A stretch of 51,826 nucleotides of DNA from Sphingobacteriales bacterium (GTDB taxonomy: Bacteria > Bacteroidota > Bacteroidia > AKYH767-A > OLB10): assembly GCA_021299095.1 (NCBI GenBank), contig JAJTFW010000028.1, positions 1 to 51,826 on the forward strand, in the 5' to 3' direction. Of this stretch, positions 32,145 through 41,105 are shown piece after piece. The notes below the pieces were generated by a model that saw only the letters and a program-made list of their open reading frames with translations, was not told where the DNA came from and did not search any database. Each line of letters begins with the position of its first letter. Within the stretch, counting starts at the first letter, position 1. The translations under genes and the position numbers were made by a program.

Positions 32145-34667
32145 TCAGAAATCAAGCATGTCGTTCTGTGGCATATCGCCCGGGCGGCCCTGCTTGCGCG
32201 GGCGCTGGCTTTGCTCGGCCTTTCCGAAGCGGTAGCTCAAGGTGAACGAGCCAACACGCGATTCGCGCTTGCGGGTGAATTCAACCCTGAATCCATCACC
32301 GAGGTTGTCGACCCTGAAGTTACGTGTATCGAAAATATCGGTCAGGGAGCCGTTCAGGCTCCACTTGCCTCCTTTGAAATCGTACTTGAAGCCGAAATCA
32401 ATCCCACTCATACCGCGGAAGGTGCCTTGGGGCTGCTCACGTGGAGCCATGTAGTTTCCGGTAAGTTGTATGGAAAAACTCTTTGAGAAGCGCGTACTGA
32501 TGCTCCCGCGGATATCACCACTCCACACATCACTCACCAGTCCCGCTCCAATGTTTTCGCCATTCACTTTGTTGTAAAAGGCTGTCAGCGTCAGTGTTGA
32601 GGTGAACACTTTCAGGAAGCTGTTTCGGATAACCAATTCGGCACCCAAGTTTTCGGAAGTGTTGTAGTTGACGAATGTTTGCGTGGTGATGTTCGAGACC
32701 GGATCAACGACGCGGAAACGCTGAGAGAAATTATCGGTGAAGCGATAAAACAAGGTGGCTGAAACATTCTGCTCCTTGTAACGGCCGATATATCCCAATT
32801 CAAGCGAATGAGTGGTCTCCGGAAGGAGTCCGGGGTTACCGACAAAAATGTTGATGGAGTCGGAAATATTGCGGAACGGATTAAGTTGCTGTTGTCCCGG
32901 ACGACTGATGCGTCGGCTGTAGTTCAACTGCACGTCACGTCCTTCTGAAAAGCTGTATTTGATGGCTCCGGAGGGAAAGAGGTTCAGGAAATCACGGGTG
33001 AAGTTGGTATCAGCACTTTCCGATTGTCCGGTAATGACGGTTTGCTCGGCCCGTACACCCGCCATGAGTTCAAAAATCTTCCAGCGCCCCGACCATTGCA
33101 AATATCCAGCATACACCCACTCGGTGAAAATGAATCGATCGGTGAATGTGGTGTCCGCGTTCCAGTCGTTCGCCGTGAAATCGTAGCGATCGCTTGACTG
33201 TCGTCCGTCATTCCGACGGTAGGTGGATTTGAGTCCGGTCTCGATTTTGAATTTTTCAAACGGAAGAATCAGGTCGGCTTGAGCCGTTCCGTTCCAGTTC
33301 CGGCCGATTGTATTGAGGCGCTGCAGCTGATCGAACACTAGGCCGGATGTATCCGTGGAGTATTGGCTTTCATCATCGCGCAGAATCCGGTTGATGCTGG
33401 CGCTGGCTGTCAGTTCTTTCTTGGTTCCCGCAAAGGTTCTGCGGTAATCGACACTACCATCGAAGTTCTTGTTGTTTTCGTCTGTCCGGGTGATTCGATC
33501 GAAGAAACTGACCTCGTTGAAGTCGTCATCCTCCTGACGGGTAATGGCGTCGTCATAGCGAGCCTCGTTACGGAGGTTCACGGACCCCGACATACCCAAG
33601 GTGTTATAATCATTGAGGTAAAGGTCTACTCCACCCCGGATAGTGTGGGAAATGTTATCGTTCCTACCATCGTTTTCACTCACGAAATAGGAAAGTGAAT
33701 CCTCGAAATAGGTATTCGTACGTGTGTTGTCACCGAAGCTGAATCGACGGTCATCGCGGTACCCGTAATTCAAGAAGGCATTGTGTGATTTAGTACGGCG
33801 GTTGAGCTGAATGGATGCATTGTACTTGTCGCGTGTACCAGCACCAACCTGCACACTGCCGTTCAGTCCGGGATTCTTGTCTTTCTTGGTCTTGATGTTG
33901 ATGATACCGGATATCCCCTCCGCATCGTATTTGGCCGATGGGTTCGTGATGACCTCAATCTGATCGATCGTAGCAGCGGGAAGCTGTTGCAATATCGCAC
34001 CCCTGTTCTCCGCATTGAGACCTGCAGGTTTTCCATCGATGAAAACCGTTACCTGTTCACTGCCGCGCAAACTGATTTTACCATCGATGTCGACATTGAC
34101 CGAGGGAATATTCTGTAGCACTTCCGAAACAGAACCGCCCGCATTGATCAAGGTCTTATCCACATTGTAAACCTTTTTATCGAGGGAGTTCACATACTCG
34201 GCCTTCTCACCGACCACCTCGGTTTCTTTCAACTGACGTGTTGAGGGGAACATCCACACGGTACTGAAGTCTTTCAGCGGATCCATGGGTGTTAGCATGA
34301 ATGGCTTTGAATCAAGCTGTCTGTAACCGATGCTGGTAATGCGTACGAAATAGCGCCCGGGACTCAGATCCTCGATCCGAAATTGCCCCTTGTTATCGCT
34401 GAGAGCGCCACCCGCCACCGATGAGTCACGCATACGCATGACCACCACCGAGGCGAATTCGATGGATTGCCTGGAACTGGAATCGCGCAAGACACCAATC
34501 ACCTTCCCAACCGGAGGGCCATTCCGGAATGCAGCTGTATCGCGCATTCCCTGACGCATTTTAGTCGAATCACGGAACTCGGGTCGGGGCATCTGCGCCG
34601 ATACGGCGAACGAAAAAAACAGTAAACCGAATAGTAAACGGAGAAATCGTGGAGTCATAGCGGGCAT
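32145..34667 (-). CDS. TonB-dependent receptor-like outer membrane beta-barrel protein
   Basis: An 840-residue outer-membrane protein. A signal peptide (FLRLLFGLLFFSFAVSAQ) is followed by a carboxypeptidase-regulatory-like domain (KVIGVLRDSSSRQSIEFASV, GQFRIEDLSPGRYFVRITSIG), then a plug domain (NAGGSVSEVLQNIPSVNVDI, VFIDGKPAG, IEVITNPSAKYDAEGISGII) and a long C-terminal region of amphipathic strands ending in GSFTLSYRFGKAEQ. This is the pattern of the OMP_b-brl_3 group, which resembles TonB-dependent receptors but usually lacks a known ligand. A second in-frame ATG at 34658 is an equally good start. No SusD partner is adjacent, so a glycan uptake role is not supported. Confidence 0.88.
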   Translation of the reverse strand: MPAMTPRFLRLLFGLLFFSFAVSAQMPRPEFRDSTKMRQGMRDTAAFRNGPPVGKVIGVLRDSSSRQSIEFASVVVMRMRDSSVAGGALSDNKGQFRIEDLSPGRYFVRITSIGYRQLDSKPFMLTPMDPLKDFSTVWMFPSTRQLKETEVVGEKAEYVNSLDKKVYNVDKTLINAGGSVSEVLQNIPSVNVDIDGKISLRGSEQVTVFIDGKPAGLNAENRGAILQQLPAATIDQIEVITNPSAKYDAEGISGIINIKTKKDKNPGLNGSVQVGAGTRDKYNASIQLNRRTKSHNAFLNYGYRDDRRFSFGDNTRTNTYFEDSLSYFVSENDGRNDNISHTIRGGVDLYLNDYNTLGMSGSVNLRNEARYDDAITRQEDDDFNEVSFFDRITRTDENNKNFDGSVDYRRTFAGTKKELTASASINRILRDDESQYSTDTSGLVFDQLQRLNTIGRNWNGTAQADLILPFEKFKIETGLKSTYRRNDGRQSSDRYDFTANDWNADTTFTDRFIFTEWVYAGYLQWSGRWKIFELMAGVRAEQTVITGQSESADTNFTRDFLNLFPSGAIKYSFSEGRDVQLNYSRRISRPGQQQLNPFRNISDSINIFVGNPGLLPETTHSLELGYIGRYKEQNVSATLFYRFTDNFSQRFRVVDPVSNITTQTFVNYNTSENLGAELVIRNSFLKVFTSTLTLTAFYNKVNGENIGAGLVSDVWSGDIRGSISTRFSKSFSIQLTGNYMAPREQPQGTFRGMSGIDFGFKYDFKGGKWSLNGSLTDIFDTRNFRVDNLGDGFRVEFTRKRESRVGSFTLSYRFGKAEQSQRPRKQGRPGDMPQNDMLDF

Positions 34668-34706
34668 GAAGCCAATAAGACAAATGGCAGGATAAATAGT
34701 TTAACG

Positions 34707-35720
34707 TCAGCCGGCGGCAGCTTCACGGTAGAGGAGTTCAAGCAAAACCTGTCCAGTGATGCGCAGGCTGTTCGGATCAATTTCGTTGAGCGAGTCTTTG
34801 CGGGTGTGCCAGTGTTTCCAAAACTTCGACTCGCTCGAATAATCGTAGTGGATCAGATCTATACAACGAATTCCGGCCAGGCGGTTCACATAGTAGTGGT
34901 CGTCAATGATGGGCTTGGATTGTTCCGGCACAAAAACGGATGAAAATCCGGCGGCAGCGGCGATTTTCCATACGCGATCAACGACATACGGTGCATACTG
35001 AAGCGAGGTCCCCTCTTGGGTGAATCGTAAATCCTTGCCCCCGACCATATCGAGCAGAATTCCATACCTGGCGGTATAGTTTCTCACATGGAAATTCCGG
35101 CTCCAGTATTGTGATCCAAGGCAATACGAATCCTCCACCCGAGGTAGCGGACTATCATCGGGCTGACCATAGTCCTCCACATCGAACAGGATGATATCGA
35201 TTCCGATACCGGGGTCCTTTTCGGAGAGATGCCGTGCCACTTCGAGTAACACGCCAACCCCGCTTCCACCATCATTTGCGCCATCGATGGGTACATTTTT
35301 ATTCTCAGGATCCTGATCGGAAAATGGGCGTGTATCCCAATGTGCACAAAGCATGATCCTGTTGCCGAGTTCAGGATGAAATGATGCGATGATATTCCGT
35401 CCATCGATGGTCTTTCCGTCGAACGTACGTGTCTTGAATTGTTGGCTGATGACCGTATCAGCCCAGGTCCGTAACCGCGATTCAAGCCAATCGCCACATG
35501 AACGATGTGCTGCTGTGCCAGGAACACGTGGGCCGAACTCGACCTGGCGCGAAACGTTGGCAAATGCCGAATCAGCCGAGAAAACCGGTACTTCAACCTG
35601 TACTTCGGGTTGCGCTTTTACATCACCCTTGTTCGGGTCTTGCGAACAGCCAATGAAAAGCAGCAGCAAGGCTGCCAGATGAAACTCAAGCCTTAGACCA
35701 GGTCGTTCCATCTTTTTCAT
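34707..35720 (-). CDS. M28 family zinc protein, glutaminyl-peptide cyclotransferase-like, lipoprotein
   Basis: A 337-residue exported lipoprotein (lipobox LLFIGC). The M28 fold is clear: [11 protein letters not shown], then [19 protein letters not shown] with the metal-binding Asp, [11 protein letters not shown] with the metal-binding Glu, and [14 protein letters not shown], which matches the WHT...D end of glutaminyl cyclases and carries the His ligand. Family members of this type convert N-terminal glutamine to pyroglutamate; in Bacteroidota this modification occurs on many exported proteins. Aminopeptidase activity is an alternative. The start overlaps the end of cysS by 35 bases (or 26 if ATG 35711 is used), suggesting coupled translation. 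Confidence 0.87.
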   Translation of the reverse strand: MKKMERPGLRLEFHLAALLLLFIGCSQDPNKGDVKAQPEVQVEVPVFSADSAFANVSRQVEFGPRVPGTAAHRSCGDWLESRLRTWADTVISQQFKTRTFDGKTIDGRNIIASFHPELGNRIMLCAHWDTRPFSDQDPENKNVPIDGANDGGSGVGVLLEVARHLSEKDPGIGIDIILFDVEDYGQPDDSPLPRVEDSYCLGSQYWSRNFHVRNYTARYGILLDMVGGKDLRFTQEGTSLQYAPYVVDRVWKIAAAAGFSSVFVPEQSKPIIDDHYYVNRLAGIRCIDLIHYDYSSESKFWKHWHTRKDSLNEIDPNSLRITGQVLLELLYREAAAG

Positions 35721-37164
35721 CTTTGAGGGTGTAACCCATAGTCGTCAAGCCATCGCGAATTTTGTCGGAAAGGGCATAGTCCTTCCGAACCTTGGCATCC
35801 GCACGCAGGGCGATAATAAGGTTCATAAGTCCATCCACATCTTCTCCTCCGGCATCGGCAATCTCAGGCATAAGACCCAAGACCTGCCGGGCGAAAAGTT
35901 CCATCGTCTGCGACAAATGATCGATATCTGCTTGGGACATCCGCTCTGTACCTGCATGAACAGAATTGATGACACGCACCGCCTCGAACAGTTGTGATAT
36001 CACAATCGCCGTATTGAGGTCATCGTTAAGTGCGGCGTAGCAGCCTTCACGGATTTCACCAACTGATACAGTTGAGTCGGGTGAAGACTTTAATCGTGTC
36101 AGCAGGGCAATGGCCGCATTCAGGCGCGCAAGACCTTTCTCAGCCGCTTGCAGCCCTTCATTGCTGAAATCAAGTGTACTGCGGTAATGTGCCTGCAAAA
36201 TGAAGAAGCGGATTGTCATGGGTGAATACGCCTGCTCCAACATGGCATGACCGCCGTTGAAAAGCTGATTGAGCGTAATGAAATTCCCCAGTGACTTGCC
36301 CATCTTCTGTCCGTTGATGGTAATCATGTTGTTATGCACCCAGTAGCGGACAGGAGCATGACCGCAACTTCCTTTGGACTGCGCGATTTCACTTTCGTGG
36401 TGAGGGAACAGCAGATCCATTCCACCACCGTGTATGTCGAATGTCTCACCCAGGTATTTCTTGCTCATGGCCGAACACTCAATATGCCATCCGGGGAATC
36501 CCACACCCCAGGGTGAGGGCCAACGCATGATGTGCTCGGGAGAAGCCTTTTTCCAGAGTGCAAAATCAGCAGGATTGCGTTTCTCCTGTTGCCCTTCGAG
36601 CTCACGGCGTTCGTTTCCGGCACCGGCAATCAGTTCTTCAATTACTCGCCCGCTCAGTTTACCGTAATCGTTTTCACGGGCATAGTTGATCACATCGAAG
36701 TAAACGGAACCATTCGACTCATAGGCATGACCGTTATTGATGATCGATTTGATCATTTCGATTTGTTCGATGATATGACCGGAAGCACGGGGCTCGATTC
36801 CTGGTGGAAGCGTATTGAGCCGGCGCATGCTTTCATGAAAACTTTGGGTGTACAACTCTACAACCTCCATCGGCTCGAGCTGCTCGAGGCGCGCTTTCTT
36901 GGCGATTTTGTCTTCGCCCTCATCGGCATCATTCTCCAAATGACCAACGTCGGTGATGTTGCGAACGTAGCGGACCTTGTATCCCGCATGCTGCAAGTAA
37001 CGATATAGCACATCAAATGTCACATACGGCCTGGCGTGACCCAGATGTGCCTCTCCGTACACGGTCGGTCCGCAAACATACAATCCGACAAAAGGCGGAT
37101 TGATCGGTATAAATTGCTCTTTCTTACGCGAAAGTGAATTGGTGAGCTGTAGCGGATGTTGCAT
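35686..37164 (-). CDS. cysS: Cysteinyl-tRNA synthetase
   Basis: A 492-residue class I aminoacyl-tRNA synthetase that charges tRNA-Cys. The zinc cysteine (residue 31, [12 protein letters not shown]), the HIGH motif as HLGH (40-43) and the KMSKS motif as KMGKS (in [14 protein letters not shown]) are present, as are [16 protein letters not shown] and [20 protein letters not shown], which carry the other zinc ligands. The C-terminal DALR-like helical region is normal. It is 20 bases downstream of the threonine dehydrogenase-like gene and overlaps the M28 gene. Complete. Confidence 0.97.
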   Translation of the reverse strand: MQHPLQLTNSLSRKKEQFIPINPPFVGLYVCGPTVYGEAHLGHARPYVTFDVLYRYLQHAGYKVRYVRNITDVGHLENDADEGEDKIAKKARLEQLEPMEVVELYTQSFHESMRRLNTLPPGIEPRASGHIIEQIEMIKSIINNGHAYESNGSVYFDVINYARENDYGKLSGRVIEELIAGAGNERRELEGQQEKRNPADFALWKKASPEHIMRWPSPWGVGFPGWHIECSAMSKKYLGETFDIHGGGMDLLFPHHESEIAQSKGSCGHAPVRYWVHNNMITINGQKMGKSLGNFITLNQLFNGGHAMLEQAYSPMTIRFFILQAHYRSTLDFSNEGLQAAEKGLARLNAAIALLTRLKSSPDSTVSVGEIREGCYAALNDDLNTAIVISQLFEAVRVINSVHAGTERMSQADIDHLSQTMELFARQVLGLMPEIADAGGEDVDGLMNLIIALRADAKVRKDYALSDKIRDGLTTMGYTLKDEKDGTTWSKA

Positions 37165-37184
37165 GGTTGGATGAAGGTGGCACT

Positions 37185-38153
37185 TCAGGCAAGCTGACGC
37201 TCGGCCTTGAGGTGCTTAAGCATATCGGTTGTCATGGATTCCAGATTGTACCTGCAGGACCAGCCCCAGTCTTCGGATGCACGGCTGTCGTCGATGCTGT
37301 TTGGCCATGAATCGGCAATCTCCTGACGGTAATCGGGGGCATAACGGATACTGAACCCGGGTACATGTTGTGCGATTTGTGCGGCAATCTGAGCCGGAGT
37401 GAAACTGATACCAGCCAGGTTATAACTGCTCCGGATTTTGACTCTCTCCGGTGGAGCCGCCATCAGTTCGAGTGTTGCACGGATGGCATCGGGCATATAC
37501 ATCATCGGCAGGGCGGTATCCTCGCGCAAGAAACAGGTGTACTCTCCTTTGTCGAGCGCCTGGTGATAAATATCCACGGCATAATCGGTGGTGCCGCCAC
37601 CGGGCTGCGCTTTGTAGCTGATCAATCCCGGATAACGGAGGCTACGTACATCCACACCGAACTTGTGGTGATAATACTCACACCAACGTTCACCGGCCTG
37701 CTTGCTGATTCCATATACGGTGGAGGGCTCCATCACCGTAAACTGCGGTGTCAGATCGCGCGGAGTCGTAGGGCCAAAAACGGCAATGCTGCTGGGCCAA
37801 AACAAGCGCAGGCCAGGCAATTCCTTGGCGATGTCAAGCAGGTTGAAAAGGCCTTCCATATTGAGCCTCCAGGCGGATTTCATCTTCTGCTCGGCAGTGG
37901 CGCTCAGCAATGCCGCCAAGAGATATACTTCCTTCACTTTGTGTGTGCGGATGCAATCGGCAACCGACTGCGCATCGAGCACATCGAGTTGGAGAAAAGG
38001 CCCTCCATCGCTGAGTGACCCCGACTGCGGCTTGAGGTCGGCAGCCACCACACGGCTTCCGCCATGCATTTCACGCAGGGTATGCACCAGATCGGTTCCG
38101 ATCTGTCCACCCGCACCCAATACCAGAATACTATCGCCTTTGGACATATCCAT
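37185..38153 (-). CDS. NAD-dependent epimerase/dehydratase family, L-threonine 3-dehydrogenase-like (short-chain type)
   Basis: A 322-residue short-chain dehydrogenase. The NAD-binding motif [15 protein letters not shown] is at the N-terminus, and the Ser-Tyr-Lys centre is seen in [11 protein letters not shown] and [35 protein letters not shown] and [17 protein letters not shown] are characteristic of the short-chain L-threonine dehydrogenases (which oxidise threonine to 2-amino-3-ketobutyrate), rather than of sugar epimerases. The preferred start is ATG 38153, sharing a base with the stop of the upstream gene (TGATG). I would call it threonine dehydrogenase with moderate certainty; no kbl (2-amino-3-ketobutyrate ligase) gene lies next to it. 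Confidence 0.85.
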   Translation of the reverse strand: MDMSKGDSILVLGAGGQIGTDLVHTLREMHGGSRVVAADLKPQSGSLSDGGPFLQLDVLDAQSVADCIRTHKVKEVYLLAALLSATAEQKMKSAWRLNMEGLFNLLDIAKELPGLRLFWPSSIAVFGPTTPRDLTPQFTVMEPSTVYGISKQAGERWCEYYHHKFGVDVRSLRYPGLISYKAQPGGGTTDYAVDIYHQALDKGEYTCFLREDTALPMMYMPDAIRATLELMAAPPERVKIRSSYNLAGISFTPAQIAAQIAQHVPGFSIRYAPDYRQEIADSWPNSIDDSRASEDWGWSCRYNLESMTTDMLKHLKAERQLA

Positions 38154-38818
38154 CAATTCAAATCGTTTTGTTTTTCACGCAATGCTTTGAGCTCGGATTC
38201 GCGGCTCTCGAGTTCGCCTTGCAGGCTCTCGGCCTTACCTAAGTTCTCGGATATGCTGTTCTCGTTCTGCTCAATCTGCTTCTTCAATGATTCATTCGTA
38301 GCCGACAAGCGCTCGTTGGTTTTGATCAGACGCTCGTGGTCGCGGCGGGCTGTCAACAAGTCCTTCTCAGCCGTTTCGATACGTGTGGCGAGCGATTTCT
38401 TGGCCGTCTCCACTCCAAAACGGTGTAGGAGCAACTCCAATTGTTTGGATTTATCGGGGCTACCTGAACGTGATATGAAATCGGTTCGGTCCTGCACGGC
38501 AACCTTCACTACTGCTGCATCGTTCTCCTGCGAGAGGGCCGAGTAGATCTGCATGGTATCTTTTCCAATAGCATGCAGTACGGCATCTTCGCCGGTAATC
38601 TGTCCGCGGCTGCCCTTCACTTTCGCGTTGTGTAACTTTAGAAAAGCTTTCCATTCGCGCTCCGCATCAGCCAATGTGGCGTGCGGGATGGTCAAGCGGT
38701 AGGCACTATTGTAACCGCGCGCCAGGTTTTCGATACTGGGTTCAACGCTCACCTCCTGAGCCAATGCCGGAAGAAACGAAAAAGTACCGATGAACACGGA
38801 GAGCAGAGATTTTCGCAT
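38153..38818 (-). CDS. Exported coiled-coil protein of unknown function
   Basis: A 221-residue protein with a signal peptide (MRKSLLSVFIGTFSFLPALAQ). Residues about 25-125 form a compact region of mixed character (AYRLTIPHATLADAEREWKAF), followed by a long heptad-rich coiled coil (from about LATRIETAEKDLLTARRDHE to the end). The frame is open to 38842, but ATG 38818 begins the signal peptide and lies 4 bases after the DUF502 stop. No known family is recognised. Such periplasmic coiled-coil proteins often act in complexes, but nothing more can be said. It is co-transcribed with DUF502, the dehydrogenase, cysS and the M28 gene. Confidence 0.8.
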   Translation of the reverse strand: MRKSLLSVFIGTFSFLPALAQEVSVEPSIENLARGYNSAYRLTIPHATLADAEREWKAFLKLHNAKVKGSRGQITGEDAVLHAIGKDTMQIYSALSQENDAAVVKVAVQDRTDFISRSGSPDKSKQLELLLHRFGVETAKKSLATRIETAEKDLLTARRDHERLIKTNERLSATNESLKKQIEQNENSISENLGKAESLQGELESRESELKALREKQNDLN

Positions 38819-38822
38819 GGCA

Positions 38823-39404
38823 TCAGATGTCTGTAACACCACCGGAGATGACGAACTTCATCATTTCGGTTCCGGAAGCATCGAGTTGGGAAACATTTTG
38901 TACATCAACAATGACCAGTTGACCGTTGAATCCGTAAGAGAACGGCAGATATACGGCCATCTTTTCGGTACCCAATCCGAGCTCTGAGAGGTCATTCTCC
39001 GTGATGAAGCCGATGCGCTGAACCACGGGATTGTTGTTCACCGTGACCAGTACAGGCTGATTGAAACGCTTTTTTTCACCGACGAAGGCCTCGATGAGGT
39101 CTTTCACCGACGAATAAATCACCTTCAGCAGGGGAGTCCGCTCCATCAGCGCTTCGAACATCAGGAAGAAGGGGTTTCGGACGAATCGGGTCCCGAGGTA
39201 CCCAAGGAAGGTGATAACGGCCAAAATCACCAGAATACCCAGTCCGGGAAGGTAAAAATCATCCGTCCAGGGCACTGAAATGGGAATCTGGATAGGCAGC
39301 AAATTGTCCATCCAGAAAATAGCCAGATAAACTACATACAGGGTCACGGCGGCGGGGACCACCAAGAGTAATCCCTGAAAGAAATAATTGGCCAGTTTTT
39401 TCAT
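38823..39404 (-). CDS. DUF502 family membrane protein
   Basis: A 193-residue membrane protein of the DUF502 family. Two membrane helices (GLLLVVPAAVTLYVVYLAIFW and LGILVILAVITFLGYLGTRF) precede a conserved segment: ALMERTPLLKVIYSSVKDLIEAF, then FNQPVLVTVNNNPVVQRIGFIT and YLPFSYGFNGQLVIVDVQNV, ending VISGGVTDI. These are the signature segments of the family, whose function is not established. It starts the run of minus-strand genes reaching 34707 and is divergent from the THUMP-like methyltransferase gene. Confidence 0.88.
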   Translation of the reverse strand: MKKLANYFFQGLLLVVPAAVTLYVVYLAIFWMDNLLPIQIPISVPWTDDFYLPGLGILVILAVITFLGYLGTRFVRNPFFLMFEALMERTPLLKVIYSSVKDLIEAFVGEKKRFNQPVLVTVNNNPVVQRIGFITENDLSELGLGTEKMAVYLPFSYGFNGQLVIVDVQNVSQLDASGTEMMKFVISGGVTDI

Positions 39405-39487
39405 TGCCGGAAGCCGAGCGATTTACGGCTGCAAATATCCGTAAAAGCAGCCCTCGCAGCGATGCTTTTCGGGTTTTCTTTGCAGGG

Positions 39488-40684
39488 ATGGAATCCGCCT
39501 TCGATCCGCTTGATACCCGCTGGAAAGAGTGGCTTGATCGGCATGCTGATGAGCCGGTAGCGGAGCTGGCTCTGAAATACGCCGGAAAAGGACTTCCCCT
39601 CGATCAATTGCTAAACCAACTGAAGGGCAGGAGGATCAGCCGACAAAAACTGCCGAGTTGGTTTGCCACACCGGGCATCCTTTTTCCCGATCCGCTGATT
39701 CTGGAGCAGTGTTCATCGGAGGTTACAGCACGGTTCAAAGCCGGCTTTGCTCATGGCCGCCGCGTAATTGACCTCACCGGAGGCTTGGGCGTTGATTCCT
39801 GGGCCTTTGCCCTAAAGGCTGAATCGATTCTGAGTTGCGAACCCGATTCGCGCAGAGCCGAGGCCTTGCGCATGAACTTTATGCGACTGGGTTTGCTAAA
39901 CACATCGGTGGTTTGCACGGATGCCGAAACTGCAGTGGCTGAACAACTGCATGCCGGACGAGATCTGGTTTACCTGGATCCCTCCCGGCGCAGCGAAGGT
40001 GGACGGAAGGTATACCGGATTGATGCCCTGCAACCCGATGTGGGAACTTTGCGAAGCACCTTGCTGGAATCCTGTGGTAATCTTTTAATAAAACTGGCTC
40101 CGATGCTTGACCTGCAGCAAGGAATTGAACAACTGCCGGGCACCTATCGCATCGATGTGCTTTCGTGGAAAGGCGAATGCCGCGAATTGCTGTTTCACAT
40201 CCAACGGCAAACCACAGATTCGGTTCAGGTCCATGCGCACGAACTGGAGTCGGGGCTACCCTCCTTCCGTTTCAATGCCGATGAAGAACGCAGCGGACGC
40301 AGCTTGCCCGAATCGACGCCGCTGGAGTTTCTCTTCGAACCCCATGCTGCAGTACGAAAATCGGGTGCACGGGCCAGCATTTGCGCGCAATTCGGACTGA
40401 AGGTGCTGCACGCCAACACCCAGGTCTACACCGGATCCGATGACTGTGCGGGATTCCCCGGTACGCACTGGAGACTGATGGAGATTCTTCCCTACAAAAT
40501 CGATTTACTTCGCCAACGTTTTGGCGCTGAGGGTGCAAGGATGGTATTTTACAACTTTCCCGAATCGCCGGAGCGCGTCACATCTACGCTGAAACTCAAC
40601 AGCAATCCCGACAATTGCCTGTTCTTCGTTAAACTGAATACCGGAAAGGCCGCCGTACTGCACGCGAAACCTGTTGGAAATTGA
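39488..40684 (+). CDS. THUMP-like domain class I SAM methyltransferase (PG_1098 type)
   Basis: A 398-residue protein. A short N-terminal helical region (residues about 1-80) leads to the methyltransferase core: motif I VIDLTGGLGVDSWAFALKA, LSCEPDSRRAEALRMNF, and the catalytic-type motif DLVYLDPSRRSEGGRKVY, a DPxRR variant of the DPPY-like motif seen in nucleic-acid methyltransferases. The rest matches the PG_1098-type ferredoxin-like and THUMP-like domains (LIKLAPMLDLQQGIEQLP, FLFEPHAAVRKSGARASI). RNA methylation is the natural guess but unproven. The frame is open from 39404; ATG 39488 is chosen because it follows a TTTCTTTG near-match to the -7 box (39475-39482) and fits the family start. 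Confidence 0.85.
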   Translation: MESAFDPLDTRWKEWLDRHADEPVAELALKYAGKGLPLDQLLNQLKGRRISRQKLPSWFATPGILFPDPLILEQCSSEVTARFKAGFAHGRRVIDLTGGLGVDSWAFALKAESILSCEPDSRRAEALRMNFMRLGLLNTSVVCTDAETAVAEQLHAGRDLVYLDPSRRSEGGRKVYRIDALQPDVGTLRSTLLESCGNLLIKLAPMLDLQQGIEQLPGTYRIDVLSWKGECRELLFHIQRQTTDSVQVHAHELESGLPSFRFNADEERSGRSLPESTPLEFLFEPHAAVRKSGARASICAQFGLKVLHANTQVYTGSDDCAGFPGTHWRLMEILPYKIDLLRQRFGAEGARMVFYNFPESPERVTSTLKLNSNPDNCLFFVKLNTGKAAVLHAKPVGN

Positions 40685-40694
40685 ACGAAGCCGT

Positions 40695-41051
40695 TCAACT
40701 TGAAAGGCCTAACTCCAGCAAGCGTTTGCGCGAAAAACCCTTGAGCACCTCGGTGTAAGAGTGATCAATCAGTTCGCGAACCAGGGTATCGCCAAGGGCA
40801 CCCTGCAAGTGAACCGTGTTCCAGTGGGTTTTATTCATGTGCCACCCCGGAATCACGTCCGAATAGTGCTCGCGCAGAAAAATAGCCCGCTCAGGGTCGC
40901 ATTTAAGGTTTGCAGTCTCAGGCTCCGATAAGCTGATCAATGCGAACATTTTGCCAGCAACCTTGAACACCAGCGTATCCTCATCAAACGGGAGACATTC
41001 CTCGGTATGGGGCTTCGTCAAACAATAGCTTCTAAACTCATCAATGAACAT
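40695..41051 (-). CDS. MmcQ/YjbR family protein
   Basis: A 118-residue protein of the MmcQ/YjbR family (double-wing fold). The pattern is recognised from EFRSYCLTKPHTEECLPFDE, FKVAGKMFALISL, LKCDPERAIFLREHYSDVIPGWHMNKTHWNTV and the C-terminal LIDHSYTEVLKGFSRKRL. Members are often annotated as DNA-binding, without firm evidence of function. It is convergent with the THUMP-like gene and divergent from polA. A TATCTTCG -7 box at 41067-41060 ends 8 bases before its ATG, implying a nearly leaderless message. Confidence 0.88.
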   Translation of the reverse strand: MFIDEFRSYCLTKPHTEECLPFDEDTLVFKVAGKMFALISLSEPETANLKCDPERAIFLREHYSDVIPGWHMNKTHWNTVHLQGALGDTLVRELIDHSYTEVLKGFSRKRLLELGLSS

Positions 41052-41059
41052 GGATGAAA

Positions 41060-41067
41060 CGAAGATA
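41060..41067 (-). promoter_or_regulatory. Predicted -7 box (TATCTTCG) of the MmcQ/YjbR gene
   Basis: TAnnTTCG on the minus strand, ending 8 bases before ATG 41051. Confidence 0.4.
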
Positions 41068-41105
41068 AAAGGATTTGCGCGCCGTAAGCACCTATTTTTA
41101 CCGCA

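Noticed and set aside
32145-34667. SusC-type glycan importer of a polysaccharide utilisation locus
   Set aside because: No SusD gene is adjacent, the protein is short for SusC, and the adjacent genes are not carbohydrate-active.
37185-38153. UDP-glucose 4-epimerase or other sugar epimerase
   Set aside because: The [19 protein letters not shown] and MMYMPDAI segments fit short-chain threonine dehydrogenases better than sugar epimerases.
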